In this document: positions 1 to 16,870 of the stretch, piece after piece | How positions within the stretch are numbered: position 1 is the stretch's first letter | Layout: each line of letters opens with the position of its first letter | NCBI RefSeq assembly: GCF_964340395.1 | Contig: NC_135563.1 | Location: forward strand, 24,137,309 to 24,201,308 | Source: Glandiceps talaboti | Lineage: Eukaryota; Hemichordata; Enteropneusta; Spengelidae | DNA: 64,000 bases | Direction of reading: 5' to 3' | Translations under genes and position numbers: made by a program | The notes under the pieces: generated by a model | The model's input: only the letters and a program-made list of their open reading frames with translations | Database searches by the model: none | Told to the model about the DNA's origin: nothing

Positions 1-1822
1 TTTAAGAATACCATCAACGTAAGTTAAAGAATCTCTCTGCTATTCCCAGGCATTATTATATACGATCTATTCAATCTGACCTTTGATGATGTTTATTGTG
101 AAATCATTTCCGAACATGTTTTATATTATGCACAATTCAATTTAAGATCCTAAATCGACAGAATTTAAGTTGTCTTCAATATGTACGATAACATAAAAAA
201 GACATCCTTGTTAAGAACTACGTTGTCAAGCAAACAACGTACACCTCATTTTATAACAGCAGTAAAATACATTGAATGAAAACGTGAAAAGATATTGAAA
301 TTGTAAGACTTATAACCAGTCACAAGATACCCGCGGGGCGGCAGTTTATGGAAAACTCCACAGACATTCGGCTGTTGGTAATTTAAATGTCCCAAGCTTA
401 TTTGTGAGCACTAAACTAAAGCGTACCTAATTAGATGCAAATAATTTTGAGTTAGAAAGGTTATAAGAAAAGACATACAGAGTTTTGGTTTCGAATGAGT
501 GTGATGTATAAACGACTATAGGCAAGCATTTCAATTCCATGTTATGGAATTTGAAGCTTTAAATCAGAAATGGTGTGAGTGAAATAGGTCGACAATACTA
601 GTGCATTACAAATGTTAGCTCTTTTTATATAGATTATATAGAAAAAATGCCTGAAATATCCCTTACAGACATTTCAGTATGTAAGAACGTTTGTGTAATA
701 ACTAAAATTTGAATAAGCAATATTGCAGTTACATTTAAACCACCTTGGCATGCATACGTCAGTTTTGGTTATCATGACAATGCATTTGGTTACCGAGTAC
801 AAACCTTTAACCTCAAATCACTTTTAATCAATCCCTTCCCCGGTGCGCGTAAATATCATCACATGTGTTACTTAACTAGTGAAACTCGTGTAACAGTTAA
901 ACCTATAATGAAACATTCAAATGACACAATAACTACACACTGTCAGTTAAGAGAATAAAGCAATGTGGCCTCTATGCAAATTATGTTATTATATTATATA
1001 ACAAATTGATTAAATATATGTTAAGTACATCGACACAGGAAAATCGGAGCACAGAAGTATCTCTTAAATACCTGAGTACTTAATAATTGCAATAAAACAG
1101 ATTTCATAGTCATAGTTTTACACATTGATAGACCCTGTATACTCATATAATTGTCAATAAACCCAGTTTATAAGTCAATATCTAAATATTGGCTACCCTA
1201 ACAAAGAATGCTGCCTACACAGTGTAATATCACCTACTACACCATTCCAATGTTTCTAATTTGTCACGAAAGGTCACTATGAAAATAATTTACAATAATA
1301 GCTAATTATATTCCGCTTTGTGCATTAATTACAGTAAAATCCTTTTCTACAAGTTGTAGGTAGTTAATGCAAGCGTTTTCTACTGGAATATGTTATATCG
1401 TTTTTCAAGGCAAATGGTTATACTTTCCCTATCAGCAAGTCTGTTTGTACTGTTGTTATTGGCCAAGCTGATATTATTCTGTGATATTTAATGTAATAAT
1501 GGATTTGCTAAATTTCCGTATACAGTAAAAATATGGATATATTCATTTTCTTTTAATCTATCAGATTCTAAATTTAATGTTAATTTCTTGTTTCATCCGG
1601 GAGGCATGTTTACAGCGGATTGGGTTATTGAAGAGTTTCAGGTTCAGTGCCTCAATTGGTACTTCAAAGTTAATTAGTCAGATTTAACAGGTCTATATGT
1701 TAAGAAAAATTGATCCCGAACATTATGTGGGATAAACTGATCAAAGAATAAATAAGAAGATGGATAAAAGAAGGACGTAAAAAGGCAACGGTAACAAACG
1801 AGCTCACAGACTAAAACGTTCG
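1..1822. other. AT-rich intergenic stretch, nothing recognised
   Basis: I see no coding exon, RNA gene or repeat that I can name here. Stop codons are dense in all frames and there is no long open frame. Confidence 0.6.
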
Positions 1823-2120
1823 TACATACATACATACATACATACATACATACATACATACATACATACATACATACATAACAACATACATACATACATA
1901 CATACATACATACATACATGCATATATGCATACATGCATGCATGCAGGCATGTATGCATACATACATACATACATACATACATACACACATACATGCATA
2001 CATACATATGTACATACATACATACATACATACATACACGCACGCACACATACATACATACATACATACATACATACATACATACATACATACATACATA
2101 CATACATACATACATACATG
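1823..2120. repeat. (TACA)n/(TGTA)n tetranucleotide microsatellite
   Basis: About 300 bp of TACA units, interrupted near 1917-1955 by TGCA/TGCATA variants and near 2038-2048 by CGCA variants. The open frames crossing it on both strands (Cys-Met-Tyr-Val and His-Thr-Tyr-Ile runs) come from the repeat and are not genes. Confidence 0.97.
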
Positions 2121-6606
<4,486 letters not shown>

Positions 6607-6659
6607 TGCCTGCCTGCCTGCCTGACTGCCTGCCTGCCTGTTTGTCTGCCTGCCTGCCT
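6607..6659. repeat. (TGCC)n microsatellite
   Basis: Imperfect TGCC tetranucleotide repeat with two substituted units (ACTGCC, TTTGTC). The small ORF through it is a repeat translation. Confidence 0.9.
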
Positions 6660-8962
6660 CGAGATTTACACCATGGAATAAATAACCTTAAAAATCACTC
6701 AAGACACAGTGGTGGGAGGGTTGTATTTTGCGTTTCGAAAGTACCAATTCGAATATTTCATTTCCCAGGAGAATTTTTTTTCAATACGTAGATTGGCAAG
6801 AAATAGTTTTATACGTATTGTCTGAAGTAATCTTAATTGGAAGACGGAGTTCCAAATTACATAGGTAGAAATTCAACTACAATAAACCACCAGAAGGCCG
6901 TAAGTATACTTGAGAAATATATTGCAGATGATGAAGATCAATATTTACAAGTGATGTCAGTGTTGAAAACAATACATGATCAACAGTACAATTGATGGTT
7001 AAAGTGGAATTCTAATGGAAAAACATAATTCTATTTCTAAGGGTCACGGTGTACCTTTTATATTGAGGGAATTTTCGCATCCACAACAAAAGCAATAATA
7101 ACATTCATCTTAACGGAAAAGTAATGGATTTTTGAAGAGTAATCGAAAGCTTATATAGTAACAACAGTGTTTGCATTGCGACTTGAGTTTAATTTGCATT
7201 TAAGCACGAGTTATTTTCTGTACCACTCTTTATTTAAGTAAGATTCATACTGAAATACCTAAATTATTGATTTTTACCTTTGCAAGCCTATACCCTAGGT
7301 TGTAATAGACGAACATATTTGAATTTCTAATTGCTTATTATAAATATGTAAATGAGTCCACATAAGTAATGTATTGTTTGATCAAATATAAAATTAATAA
7401 CCCCAAGTGGGAAAGGGTTGTTCACCTAATGAAATCGTAACTCTGTGAATGTTTCAGGAATAGATTGTATATTCTCTGATATGTGGCTTCCCATTTACCG
7501 AGATTGCAAAGTGACAGACCATCTTTTATACTCATGGCTGCTTTGAAAGCATATTGGACAGAACTATCTCTTCATCGATAAGTAACATAAGCCATTTTAT
7601 GGACTCGTTTACAGATGTTTACCTTTTAACAAAAGAAACCAATCAATATCATATATACTTGACATGGCAATTGATGGGTGAACCTAATCAATGTTTTTAC
7701 GGCATCTCGATAAATTCTCATTACTGAATGACCTGCCAATGAACTTTACGGATATCACGAGCACTCTATGAATGAGGCAAGCGCTTTAACAAACTATATC
7801 CTTGACACGATGTTAGTCTCATTGCCCCTTTGGCAATATAAATCTAAAGCAAAACAAACTTACCCATACTTGTTTTCCATTTATATTTTTCCTGTCAATG
7901 CATAAATACCACATAACGGTATATATGCCCCCATATCATGTTTAAAACCATATTTACATAAGGGGTTGAGATTTGTTCACATACACTATCGAAAGTAACA
8001 TCATAACCTTGATCATAAAAAATACCAACCTGTGTTCACACATAAACAACATATCATAAACTGATATCATACCATTAAAACAATAAGGTTATGTAAATGT
8101 ATAAATAGATAGGTTTCATTCTTGACATCTGATCACATGTTATCAGAATATATTCTGAACAAATGCGCATAAACTATTGACTGCATTCATAGTAAATGTT
8201 CAAAATGCATTTCAAGGTTAAAAGTTTTTTTTTTAAATCTTAAAAATGCAACAAGGTTTGTCTTATTTGTAATGAAAGAGGCATAACCTGCAGGTAAGAT
8301 ATCATTGAAAGCTGAAATACACCCTACAGAACCAAAAAATTATATTGGATATTAGTCACATTGAGGGTCTGGGTGGGGGTGGAGAGTTGAGTCAGTTTAG
8401 TTCAAATCCTACATAATCAATTTTACTTTTAATGGATCTGTTTGTACCCCTAAATGCAAATATTTCTAACAAATGTCGTCAAATTGAGAAATAGAAGAAT
8501 TTGTACTATAGTAAATGCATGGCACTATAATTATAATAAAGTAAAGTGTCAACAAAAGAATGAGTATTTCTTATAATAACTCGGCTTTGTTTTATAGCAT
8601 TATGTACTACTATATACTTGATTGTGTGAGCCATAGTCCAACAACCTTTTAATGACATTTGCGGCCCACATGAGGATGCCATAACCAAAAACAAACAAAT
8701 GAAATGGCACAAATATAGATAGGGCGCGCCTGTTGAACAACTTATTATTTTTCCTTGGCCTCATAAATAGAAACACAACGTTATTTGATTAAAAGGGACA
8801 GTTTGTTTATAATCATTCTATGTAGTATAGAATTAACCGTATTCCTTCTATTGATTTATGATAACCTTATTTCATAATTTAGAGTTCGATGTAGTAAATA
8901 GAATTATAGCAGCAATTGAAATGTTTTCTTATTATGTAGGACGTGGTCCGAAAGTATAAAGA
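6660..8962. other. Intergenic, nothing recognised
   Basis: No coding or repeat family recognised. A lone GGCGCGCC palindrome at about 8724-8731 is unusual in such AT-rich DNA but has no context that gives it a role. Confidence 0.5.
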
Positions 8963-8972
8963 TATAATAATG

Positions 8973-9030
<58 letters not shown>

Positions 9031-9045
9031 TGATAATAATAAATA
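8963..9045. repeat. (AAT)n microsatellite forming the LINE tail
   Basis: Trinucleotide run directly abutting the 3' terminus of the minus-strand LINE. The poly-Ile ORFs on both strands are repeat artefacts. Confidence 0.92.
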
Positions 9046-9115
9046 ATATTTTATTGATCCCACAAGGGGAAATTGGGACACTGCCAGCAGTACAACAATT
9101 CACAAAATACAAAAA

Positions 9116-9679
9116 TTATACAATTATAACAGATACACAACACGATACACATACATGTAATGTTAAATTTAAACAGCTACAATAATCAAGATCACTGCAC
9201 TGCAGCGCAACACTGGTCATTAAAAATTCGTATTGCCTGTGGTAAAAAAAATTCCTGAAGCGCTCAGTTACAATCTTTGGTAAATTCAATCGTTTACTAA
9301 AAGTGCTCTTACATTCACAAAAAGTGGAATACAAAGGATGACGGTTATTCTCTAGAATTGTTAACAGCTTTTTCAAAACTCTCTTATTGTATATCTCCTC
9401 GAATTTCTCTTGTCTTTTGCTTATAACAGAACCCGTTCTCTTAACAATCTTATCTATGCCACCTTTCAGTTGTTTATTCAAATTCCCTCCCCAACACACA
9501 ACACCAAAAAACAAGACACTGCCCACAACAGATGTGTAGAAATTACTCAGAAAGTCACGACTGATGTCAAATGATCGCAATTTACGAAGGCAGTACATAC
9601 GGGAGTTACATTTTTTGAACAGATTGTCTATCACATGAAGAGAAAACATTTTACTTTCCCTGTTGGCATGTTCTATCTT
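9116..9679 (-). pseudogene. LINE ORF2 C-terminal remnant (post-RT domain)
   Basis: The reading frame is open from about 9679 down to the stop at 9116, with the first Met at 9649. The translation includes SRMYCLRKLRSFDIS, LSNFYTSVVGSVLF, GVVCWGGN, KIVKRTGSVI and NRHPLYSTF. These match the region after the reverse transcriptase palm in CR1/L2/Rex1-type LINEs (pattern R-LYFLR-LRSF, FY-SVV-SVL-Y-VVCWGG, HPL---F). The catalytic YxDD region lies upstream in a full element and is missing here. This is a dead 5'-truncated copy even though the remaining frame is uninterrupted, which hints at a fairly young insertion. Confidence 0.85.
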
Positions 9680-9680
9680 T

Positions 9681-10863
9681 CAATTATATAATTAAGATAT
9701 ATCAATCAGGATGATGCACGACTTTAATTGCACCAGAGCTTCGCCAAAATTGCTAAAACCCGAAGTATTTGACCGAGACATATTTCTTGATTGACTATGA
9801 TGGACATTTGAACGTAAAGTTGATGGAGGAGGAAGGTCGACAGATTTATGTCTTGATATTACACGATTTGTAATCTAGTCAATCTGTAGGGTATCATCGT
9901 TTACACACCATCGGCAACATAGGGCACAAGCTGTGCTATACAATCTTGACATGTAACTACGTACCATATTCAATATGACCGTGACTGCTCACAATAGTTG
10001 TCTTTCCTGTCATGCATGGGTTATACCTTAGATGCATCTACTTAAGATGTGTGTTACTAGTATTATCCAACATTTATGAATCATTTTACTAACCTCGAGT
10101 GATATATGAGTAAATGTAGCTTTTTATCTGAAAAACTACATTGTAAATAATCGTTTCGCTCTGCCCACGTTACCGATATGGTAGGCGTATCCGAGAGCTC
10201 TGTCAGTTAAGCACATAATAGTGTCAGCTACGTAACTGCACAAACGGTTGGGCTAAATTAAGGGTAGGATCTCAGTACATGGAATCGCACTGGTTTAGCA
10301 AACCCTGCAGATTAAGCGAAAGTACTGGTAAGCAGCATATGTTGTTTACGGCATTTGTGAATCGTTAAAATACAAAACATATTGTTTTCAAACGTGCAAA
10401 GTGCGTATTGGATGTAGGAGAGGTTTTGGCGTTTCCTGTAAGTATTATGTCTAACCAGTAAATCTTATGTTAGACCCCCTTTTAAACTCATCCAGTGCCA
10501 TTCAATGGACTGTTTATATGTACAAAAATCTAGCAGCATGTGTTTCTGATTCTGACACAACTTCTTTCCAATAGATATGACAGTGTACAGGAGTATGAAT
10601 GTTTGTGTTAAATATATTAGCCCATGATCTGAATGGTCAGGTGTTTGATCTCTTTCCTTGCATGTTAACGGACCGGACTCTAAAACGTGTATTTGATTAG
10701 GTATATTCCAAATAATCAGATATTTGATCACTTTTCTTGCATGTTAACTGATTCTAAAAGATTATATTTAGGTAATCTACTTCTTAGACGTTGATACCAA
10801 ATATATATGTGCACAGAATATTATACAATTCCATACATTCTAACAGAACTTGTCGACTTTAGT
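9681..10863. other. Intergenic with a small local duplication
   Basis: No gene recognised. Two similar stretches near 10640-10680 and 10718-10760 share 'TTTGATC-CTTT-CTTGCATGTTAAC' and 'GACTCTAAAA'-type blocks, which suggests an old ~78 bp tandem duplication. Confidence 0.5.
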
Positions 10864-10911
10864 TTGAATTGAATTGAATTGAATTGAATTGAATTGAATT
10901 GAATTGAATTG
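10864..10911. repeat. (GAATT)n pentanucleotide microsatellite
   Basis: About nine to ten perfect GAATT units, ending where the sequence changes to GACCAG. Confidence 0.95.
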
Positions 10912-13713
10912 ACCAGAAAATGAAAACAAATAAACATTCTTTAAAAGTAAAACAAAACAGAATTCTGGTGACGGGCATGGGAATAGTTCCCGAGGAACTA
11001 ATCGAAGTCCATGGACCAAACGTACTTGGAATCTAAGGCAAATTTAGGGTACGAGATATAACAAGAAACATACATTTCCTGTGAATAGTGATGGTGATCA
11101 TATCGGTGGAAAATTTAATAAATATACAGAAACTCTCTAGTTGTAGCAAATAAATGAATAAATATAAATAAAAAGCATACATATAGAAATGAAATTATAA
11201 GAGGCAAGTTAAAGGGTCGGGAAGATGTAGTCATCCCCTAAAAAAATACTGTTTTTGGTTCGCCTTAAATATTTGTCTATTGTTGGTCTTTCTTATTGTT
11301 GTGGGTACAGAATTGTGTTGTGTTGGTTAATTGACAAGTTTACTTTTGGAATCGGAAGGTTGTCATTGATTTTAGTTCTGGTCGGATAGCTAGATAGATA
11401 TAAAAGATATATCGCTAATGTCTTAAGTTCATGTTTGCAAAAGGCAATTTCTTTTGTGTGACAAGCGATTTTATAAAGAGCCCCAAGCAGAGATTCACCG
11501 TCTAGTAATGATGAAGACTAGGGTGAAATTTTGACCATTTGACGAGCCACATTTGGAAAGGAAGTAAAACTATTCTTTAATAAAAGTATTGTTTTGAGTT
11601 GATGTATCCAGAGAGATACATCAACGCTGAATAATTAAATCATTGCGTAATCAAGGTCCGTAGTAGATGGATCAAAATGTCGCATTCGTTTCCAATTTAT
11701 GGTTCCAAAGTAACTATATTGTACTGTCCTATTGATTCTTGGAACCATGAACATCATATTCTCCATTATTTTATAATTGATAATTGATTTGGATCATACG
11801 TACCAAGCGCTAATTTTGAAAATATATATAATGACCAAGTTTCAGATATTCGGCAATGAAGGACAAGTTCTGATCAGTTGATAGAAAACAATGCATAATC
11901 GATAATGAATCAGAATGTGAAATTAGTGAAAGTGACGTTCCATAGTGATTATTCCCCTGAGTATCAGGATCTATGAATATTTACCACATTTATCAGAATA
12001 CTCATTGATCTTATCGCTTACCTTATTTGAATATCATTCACACAGCTGTTTTTAAATAGATCAGGTCATTTGCATGATGACCTATTTTACAAAATCATTA
12101 CAAACACACATATTAGTATAAATGTACATTGCCCGCAAGAGTCCAGGAACTTGTTTACAGACATATATACAAGCATATGGATTCTGCTCCTAACGATTAT
12201 TACTAGTCACTCTGGCACCAGTCTATTGTGCACTTACAGAAATACCTATCACTCAGTTGTGAAAATATTGATCTCAACATTTTAATATTTGATGTCAATT
12301 TTGACATGTTGATATTTGTTTTGACATGTTGATATTAATTGGTGCGCATATTCAATACTTTTAAAACACACATATAGGAAATTAGGTTGCTTACAGTTGA
12401 GTCATACTTGTTTTAAACAGTTCATGTTATGTTATAAGGAACATATATTACGATTTTTGTGTGAGTGAATTTTATTAAATTGTGTTATGTCACTTGGGTT
12501 TCTAGTATTGACAGGTTTTCCCTTTATGCGTGCTAACCGAGTTATTCATTTGCTGGGAATTTGTAAAGAGTATAGCTCGAGTTCCTTTAGGCTATTGCTA
12601 TCTTTAATTAAAAAATGTCCACTTTCATAGAAGCATGTCAACATTTCCATGCATAATCACAGGAACAAACAGGGTATTTGATAAAATATCTTATCTCGCA
12701 AAAGAAATGCTAATAAATTCATACTAGTGTTTGTGCTAGTAAGGCATAAGCTGACGACATAAAATTGTCGAATAACACTTTAGTAGGTGAAAAAACAAAC
12801 GAAGCAAGGCGATCTTGCAAAACACATTTTTGCAATTCCCTTGATATCATTGTTTGACAGTTCTGCACATGTTTAAACCTATGAATTGAATATTACCACA
12901 CCAGTGCACTTGTCAAGCACACACGGCAGCTATAATAATTCACATTGCGTTATTATTCCGGAAAGTGATAACGACAGCCTCAACTTGCATAGTACTAAAA
13001 CTTCTGTCAACCATAACTAACATATGAAAAGTTCAATAGCGACTGAGCCACTTGGCTGTACATTTACTTATATATATAGGAGAAAGGGACGTTTTGTTAT
13101 TCATTATACGAATTGAGTACATGATTACAGCGTCATTGTCTCCACATTATTATTTCATCAGGTATTACCTGCTCTTACGAGCTTCCATCGCTCAGCACCT
13201 TGTACTGTACAACACTTACTTTGTAAGCAGGAGTGACCTACTTCTTCGATTCACATGATGTGTGAACGAAGACTCTGTCGTCACTTTATCAGCGCCAGAT
13301 CACGCGTTGTTGTTCGGGGTTGACACGAAGTGCTCTTTTAAATCTCGAAAGGTCAACACATTCATTCACTCATAGGTTATGTCCTCATAAAACGTTTTGA
13401 ATTTTACGGTCTTAATGAAGTGGTATGTGTGTATCAATAGAACATTATGGGGCTTGGAAGGTCAGCTAATTTTGGCATCGATAGACTACGTTTCTCATTT
13501 AATGTAGTCTAAGGGAGTTAAACATATACAGCGAGGTCATGACCTGATGCAAGAATGTAAAACAGACATTTTGTTGACAAGTATTTAGCATGACATACTA
13601 CAATAGCTTCAATTTGAATTGTTAGCGACTGGACATTTTAGTTGGCTTGGGCGTCAAGCATCCTTTTAAGATGGTCGTAACAAGTGACTCCACTACAGTA
13701 ACGACTATTTTCA
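10912..13713. other. Intergenic, nothing recognised
   Basis: No coding features. A short direct repeat 'TTTGACATGTTGATATT' occurs twice near 12299-12336. The two small ORFs (12070-12285, 13052-13258) show no family resemblance. Confidence 0.5.
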
Positions 13714-14209
13714 ACCAGATTTAAACTGAATACCTTTGGTCTTTAGATTTCGTACAATAATTGTTGGAATGCAACAGAACTGTAATTAGTAATGTTTGAA
13801 GTATGTACAAAATTTAGTTGAAATTGAAGCATGCATTTTTAAGATATAGCCTAATTACTGAAAATCATTAATTATCCAAATGAGTCCTTAAAACTAAAAG
13901 ATACATCACAAAGCTTTTTAGAAGCTGTGCACTTTGTTATTGTTGATGTATGTACCAAATTATGTTGAGTTTGCAGCTTGCATTCTTAAGATGTCCAAAT
14001 TACTGAACATAACTAATTATGCAATGGGCATTAATATTCATGGAATGTTTTCTACAACATAATCTCTTCTAGCTATTACCGTAAAGAATGTATGCACCAA
14101 ATGTCGTTTGAATTGACCCAGCCATTTTTGATAAAACCATGACAGAGACAGAGAGACAGAGAGACAGTCTTTTCATTCCTAAATTATAACCTTCCCTTAC
14201 GGAAGGTAA
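13714..14209 (+). mobile_element. Helentron/HINE-like element, copy 1
   Basis: Starts with an ACCAGATTTAAACTGAAT block and ends with a microsatellite (GACA/GAGA units at about 14142-14167), then 'TTTTCATTCC', then a terminal CCTTCC-CTTAC-GGAAGG hairpin. Inside are units of about 140 bp containing 'CCTAATTACTGAAAATCATTAATTAT', an ATGCAAAT-like block and 'GTATGTACCAAATTAT'. This layout (core tandem units, then a tetranucleotide microsatellite near one end, then a hairpin) matches the pearl/CvA type of elements known in bivalves that were later linked to Helentrons. The assignment is inferred from architecture. Confidence 0.6.
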
Positions 14210-14696
14210 CCAGATTAAAACTGAATGCCTCCCGTAAGGAAAACATCTTTAGATTTTCATTCATACACACAACAACTGTTTGAATGCCAAATTCTTAGCT
14301 TTAACTATCGTATATGATATACCCCTTAATTATTTTGCCAAACTATAAGAAATCTCAAGTTTGTACACATAAGGTATTGCCTAATTACTGAATATGAATC
14401 ATCTAGCTTTATAGGATACAATCAGTTTGTTATCATCAATGCTCGCACCGAATTATATGGAATTTGAAGCTTGTATTATCAAATGACCGACTATAACAAA
14501 AATCTACACCAGTAAACTACATCAATGCATGTATCAAATTATATAAAATTTGTGGTGCAAGATAACCTAATTACTGAAAACATTAATTATGCAAATTAAA
14601 CACTACAACTAACAGATACATCAACAATCGTTTTAGAGCATGTGCACATTGATATGGTTGATGTATGTACCAAATTAGATTGAATTTGAAGAGTTG

Positions 14697-14832
14697 TATG
14701 CTCCCCGGGGAGTTGAGGAAGACTAAAGGGCCGTTGTGCCATTCTGATCCGAGTCAGGGGTAATAATTGTAAAGCGCTTTGAGCACAGAGTGGGAAAGCA
14801 CTATATAAGAAACCAACATTATTATTATTATT
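14697..14832 (+). mobile_element. L2-like LINE/SINE 3' tail fragment
   Basis: The block contains 'GTAAAGCGCTTTGAGCA', then 'AAAGCACTATATAAG', then (ATT)n. A GCGCTTTGAG...GCxCTATATAAA...(ATT)n ending is the classic 3' terminus of L2-type LINEs and of the SINEs that borrow it. It interrupts the ~140 bp unit pattern of the surrounding element, so it inserted later. Only the tail is present; no tRNA- or 5S-like head or RT was seen. Confidence 0.65.
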
Positions 14833-15239
14833 AATTAAGCAAATGACTCATTAAAAATAAGAGTTATATCAATAAGCTTTATGACACATGTGCACTAATG
14901 CATGTACCAAAGTATATAGAATGTGACACTTTCCCGCTTCAAATATAGCCTAATTGCTGAAAATAATTACTTATGCAAACAATTACAACTAAGCGTATCA
15001 ATATGCTTTATGAGACAAGTGTGCATTGGTATCATGAATGTATGCACCAAATTATATAGAATGTGATACTTGAACTCTTCTGATATAGCCTAATTACTGA
15101 AAATAATTAATTATACAAATGGATCATTACAAATAAAAACTACGCCAATTAGATTTTTAAGATGTGTATTGTGTTATGTGAAGTATGTACCAAATTATTT
15201 TGAATTTGAAGCATGCATTCGTAATATATAGCCTAATTA

Positions 15240-15542
15240 ATGAAGAAAATTAATTATGCAAATGAGTCATTAAAACTAAACACTACATTAATAAGCATTA
15301 TCAGACATGTGAGCCCTGAAATCATATCATTAATAAACCATACGTACAACACGATTCTCAAGCCTCAAGGCTCAAAGTGGCTCTATTGGAATCAGCCTCA
15401 GCAGAACATTGAATGTCGAACGTTTATAGATCTTTGGGTCAATAATCAAATTAGTATAGATCACACTGCACCAAGAGTTTTCCACAGCTTGCAAAGAGAT
15501 GACCTAATTACCCCAAAAATATATAAGCAAATAACTAATTAA
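15240..15542 (+). other. 100-codon ORF inside the element, function unknown
   Basis: An open frame runs from an element unit through the unique block at about 15315-15505. I do not recognise the translation, and both of its ends lie in AT-rich repeat units. It is most likely fortuitous; I list it because the unique block is not explained by the repeat family. Confidence 0.2.
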
Positions 15543-15867
15543 AACTAAAAGCTACATCATAAATATTTTCAGTACAGATGCGTTGTGGTAATGTAAGTAC
15601 CAAATTATATTCAGTTTAAAGCATGCATTCTTAAGATATAGCCTGCTTACCGAAAATCATTAATCATGCTAATAGGTCTTTAATATTCATGGCATGTTTA
15701 CCAATCCCTAATCAGTTCTAGCCATTACCCTAACGAATATGCGCACCAAGTTTTGTATGAATTGGGTCAACTGTTTTTGAAAATATGATGACACAGACAG
15801 ACAGACAGACAGACAGGCACACAGACTTTTCATCCTTTTAACTATAATCTTTCCTTACGGAAGGTAA

Positions 15868-16040
15868 AAATGACCCATTCCCACGTACGTCTCTGAATAT
15901 CTCTGACCCTGTAATTAGAATTAGATTAGTTTCAATGGGTATCATTTTATTCTTTAATGAGCATGAAAATGTAATTAAATAATGATAAAACTAAATTTGT
16001 TGGAACATTTCCTTTGTTTATGTTACTTACACACGCTATA
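15868..16040. other. Spacer between two Helentron-like copies
   Basis: Short unique sequence between copies 2 and 3, with no feature recognised. Confidence 0.5.
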
Positions 16041-16870
16041 GCCAGATTTAAACTGAATGCTTTCTGTAAAGGCAATATCTTTAGATTTATGTTTGTACAC
16101 AAAATCATTGTTGGAATGCAACAGAACATATGCGATTAGTTATGTAATTGTATTTGAAGAGTACATTTTTAAACTATAGCCTAATTACCGAAAATCGTTA
16201 ATTGCGTTCTTCAGGTATAGCCTGATTACTGGCATAAATAATTATGAAAATGAATTATTAAAAGTAAATGAAATCAATAAGCTTTATGAGACACCTGCGC
16301 CCTGGTATTATGAATGTATGTACCCAAATTATATACAACTTGAAGCTTGCATTCTTCATATATAGCCTAATTACTCAAAATCTTTAATTATGCAAATTAG
16401 TCATTAAAACTAAACATGCTTTTCTGGACGAGCTTGTTATGTTTGAAGTATGTACCAAATTATATTGAATTTGAAGTATGCATTTTGGAGATATAGACTA
16501 ATTACTGAAAATCATTAATAAATGCAAATAATTCATTCAAACTAAAAAGGTATAATATCAACTTAAAATGACATATGCACTTTGTTATCATCAATGTATA
16601 AATCAAATTATTTTAATATTATTATAGCCTATAGCTAATTACTGAAAACCATTAATTTTGTAAATGATCATTAGTATTCATGGAAGCTTACCAAAACGTA
16701 ACCACTTCTAGCCAGTACCCTAAAGAATATATGCACCAACTTTGGTTTGAATTGAGCCAGCCGTTTTTGATAAAACGGTGACACAGACAGACAGACAGAC
16801 AGACGGACAGACAGACAGACAGACACATACCGACACGCAGACATCCCATCCCTAAAATATAACCTTTCAA
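16041..16870 (+). mobile_element. Helentron/HINE-like element, copy 3
   Basis: Left end GCCAGATTTAAACTGAATGC; several 'CCTAATTACTGAAAAT' units; a (GACA)n run at about 16786-16825; then 'CATCCCTAAAATATAACCTT'. The terminal hairpin seen in copies 1, 2 and 4 is lost here: the sequence diverges right after 'AACCTT'. This suggests an older or 3'-damaged copy. Confidence 0.58.

Larger units (their letters stand above)
8963..9680 (-). mobile_element. 5'-truncated non-LTR retrotransposon (LINE), 3' end with tail
   Basis: The minus strand reads as the last ~185 codons of a LINE ORF2, then a short 3' UTR, then an (ATT)n tail. The UTR ends in a block meaning 'CCCAATTTCCCC-TTGTGGGATC-AATAAA' (about 9046-9080), a type of 3' terminus common in CR1/L2/Rex1-like LINEs of aquatic animals, where the element's own terminal repeat becomes a microsatellite. 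The 5' side stops near 9680, where an in-frame stop ends similarity. This is typical 5' truncation during target-primed reverse transcription. I did not find a target-site duplication, and exact clade needs a phylogeny. Confidence 0.82.
14209..15867 (+). mobile_element. Helentron/HINE-like element, copy 2 (longest)
   Basis: It begins directly where copy 1 ends. Its left subterminal block CCTCCCGTAAGGAAA is an inverted match to the right-terminal 'TTTCCTTACGGAAGG'. Landmarks 'TGTACCAAATTA' recur at about 14523, 14662, 14900, 15041, 15183 and 15594, so units are ~140 bp. A (GACA)n run sits at about 15794-15817 in the same relative place as in the other copies. Two segments break the pattern: a LINE/SINE 3' tail (14697-14832) and a unique block near 15315-15505. 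Confidence 0.62.
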
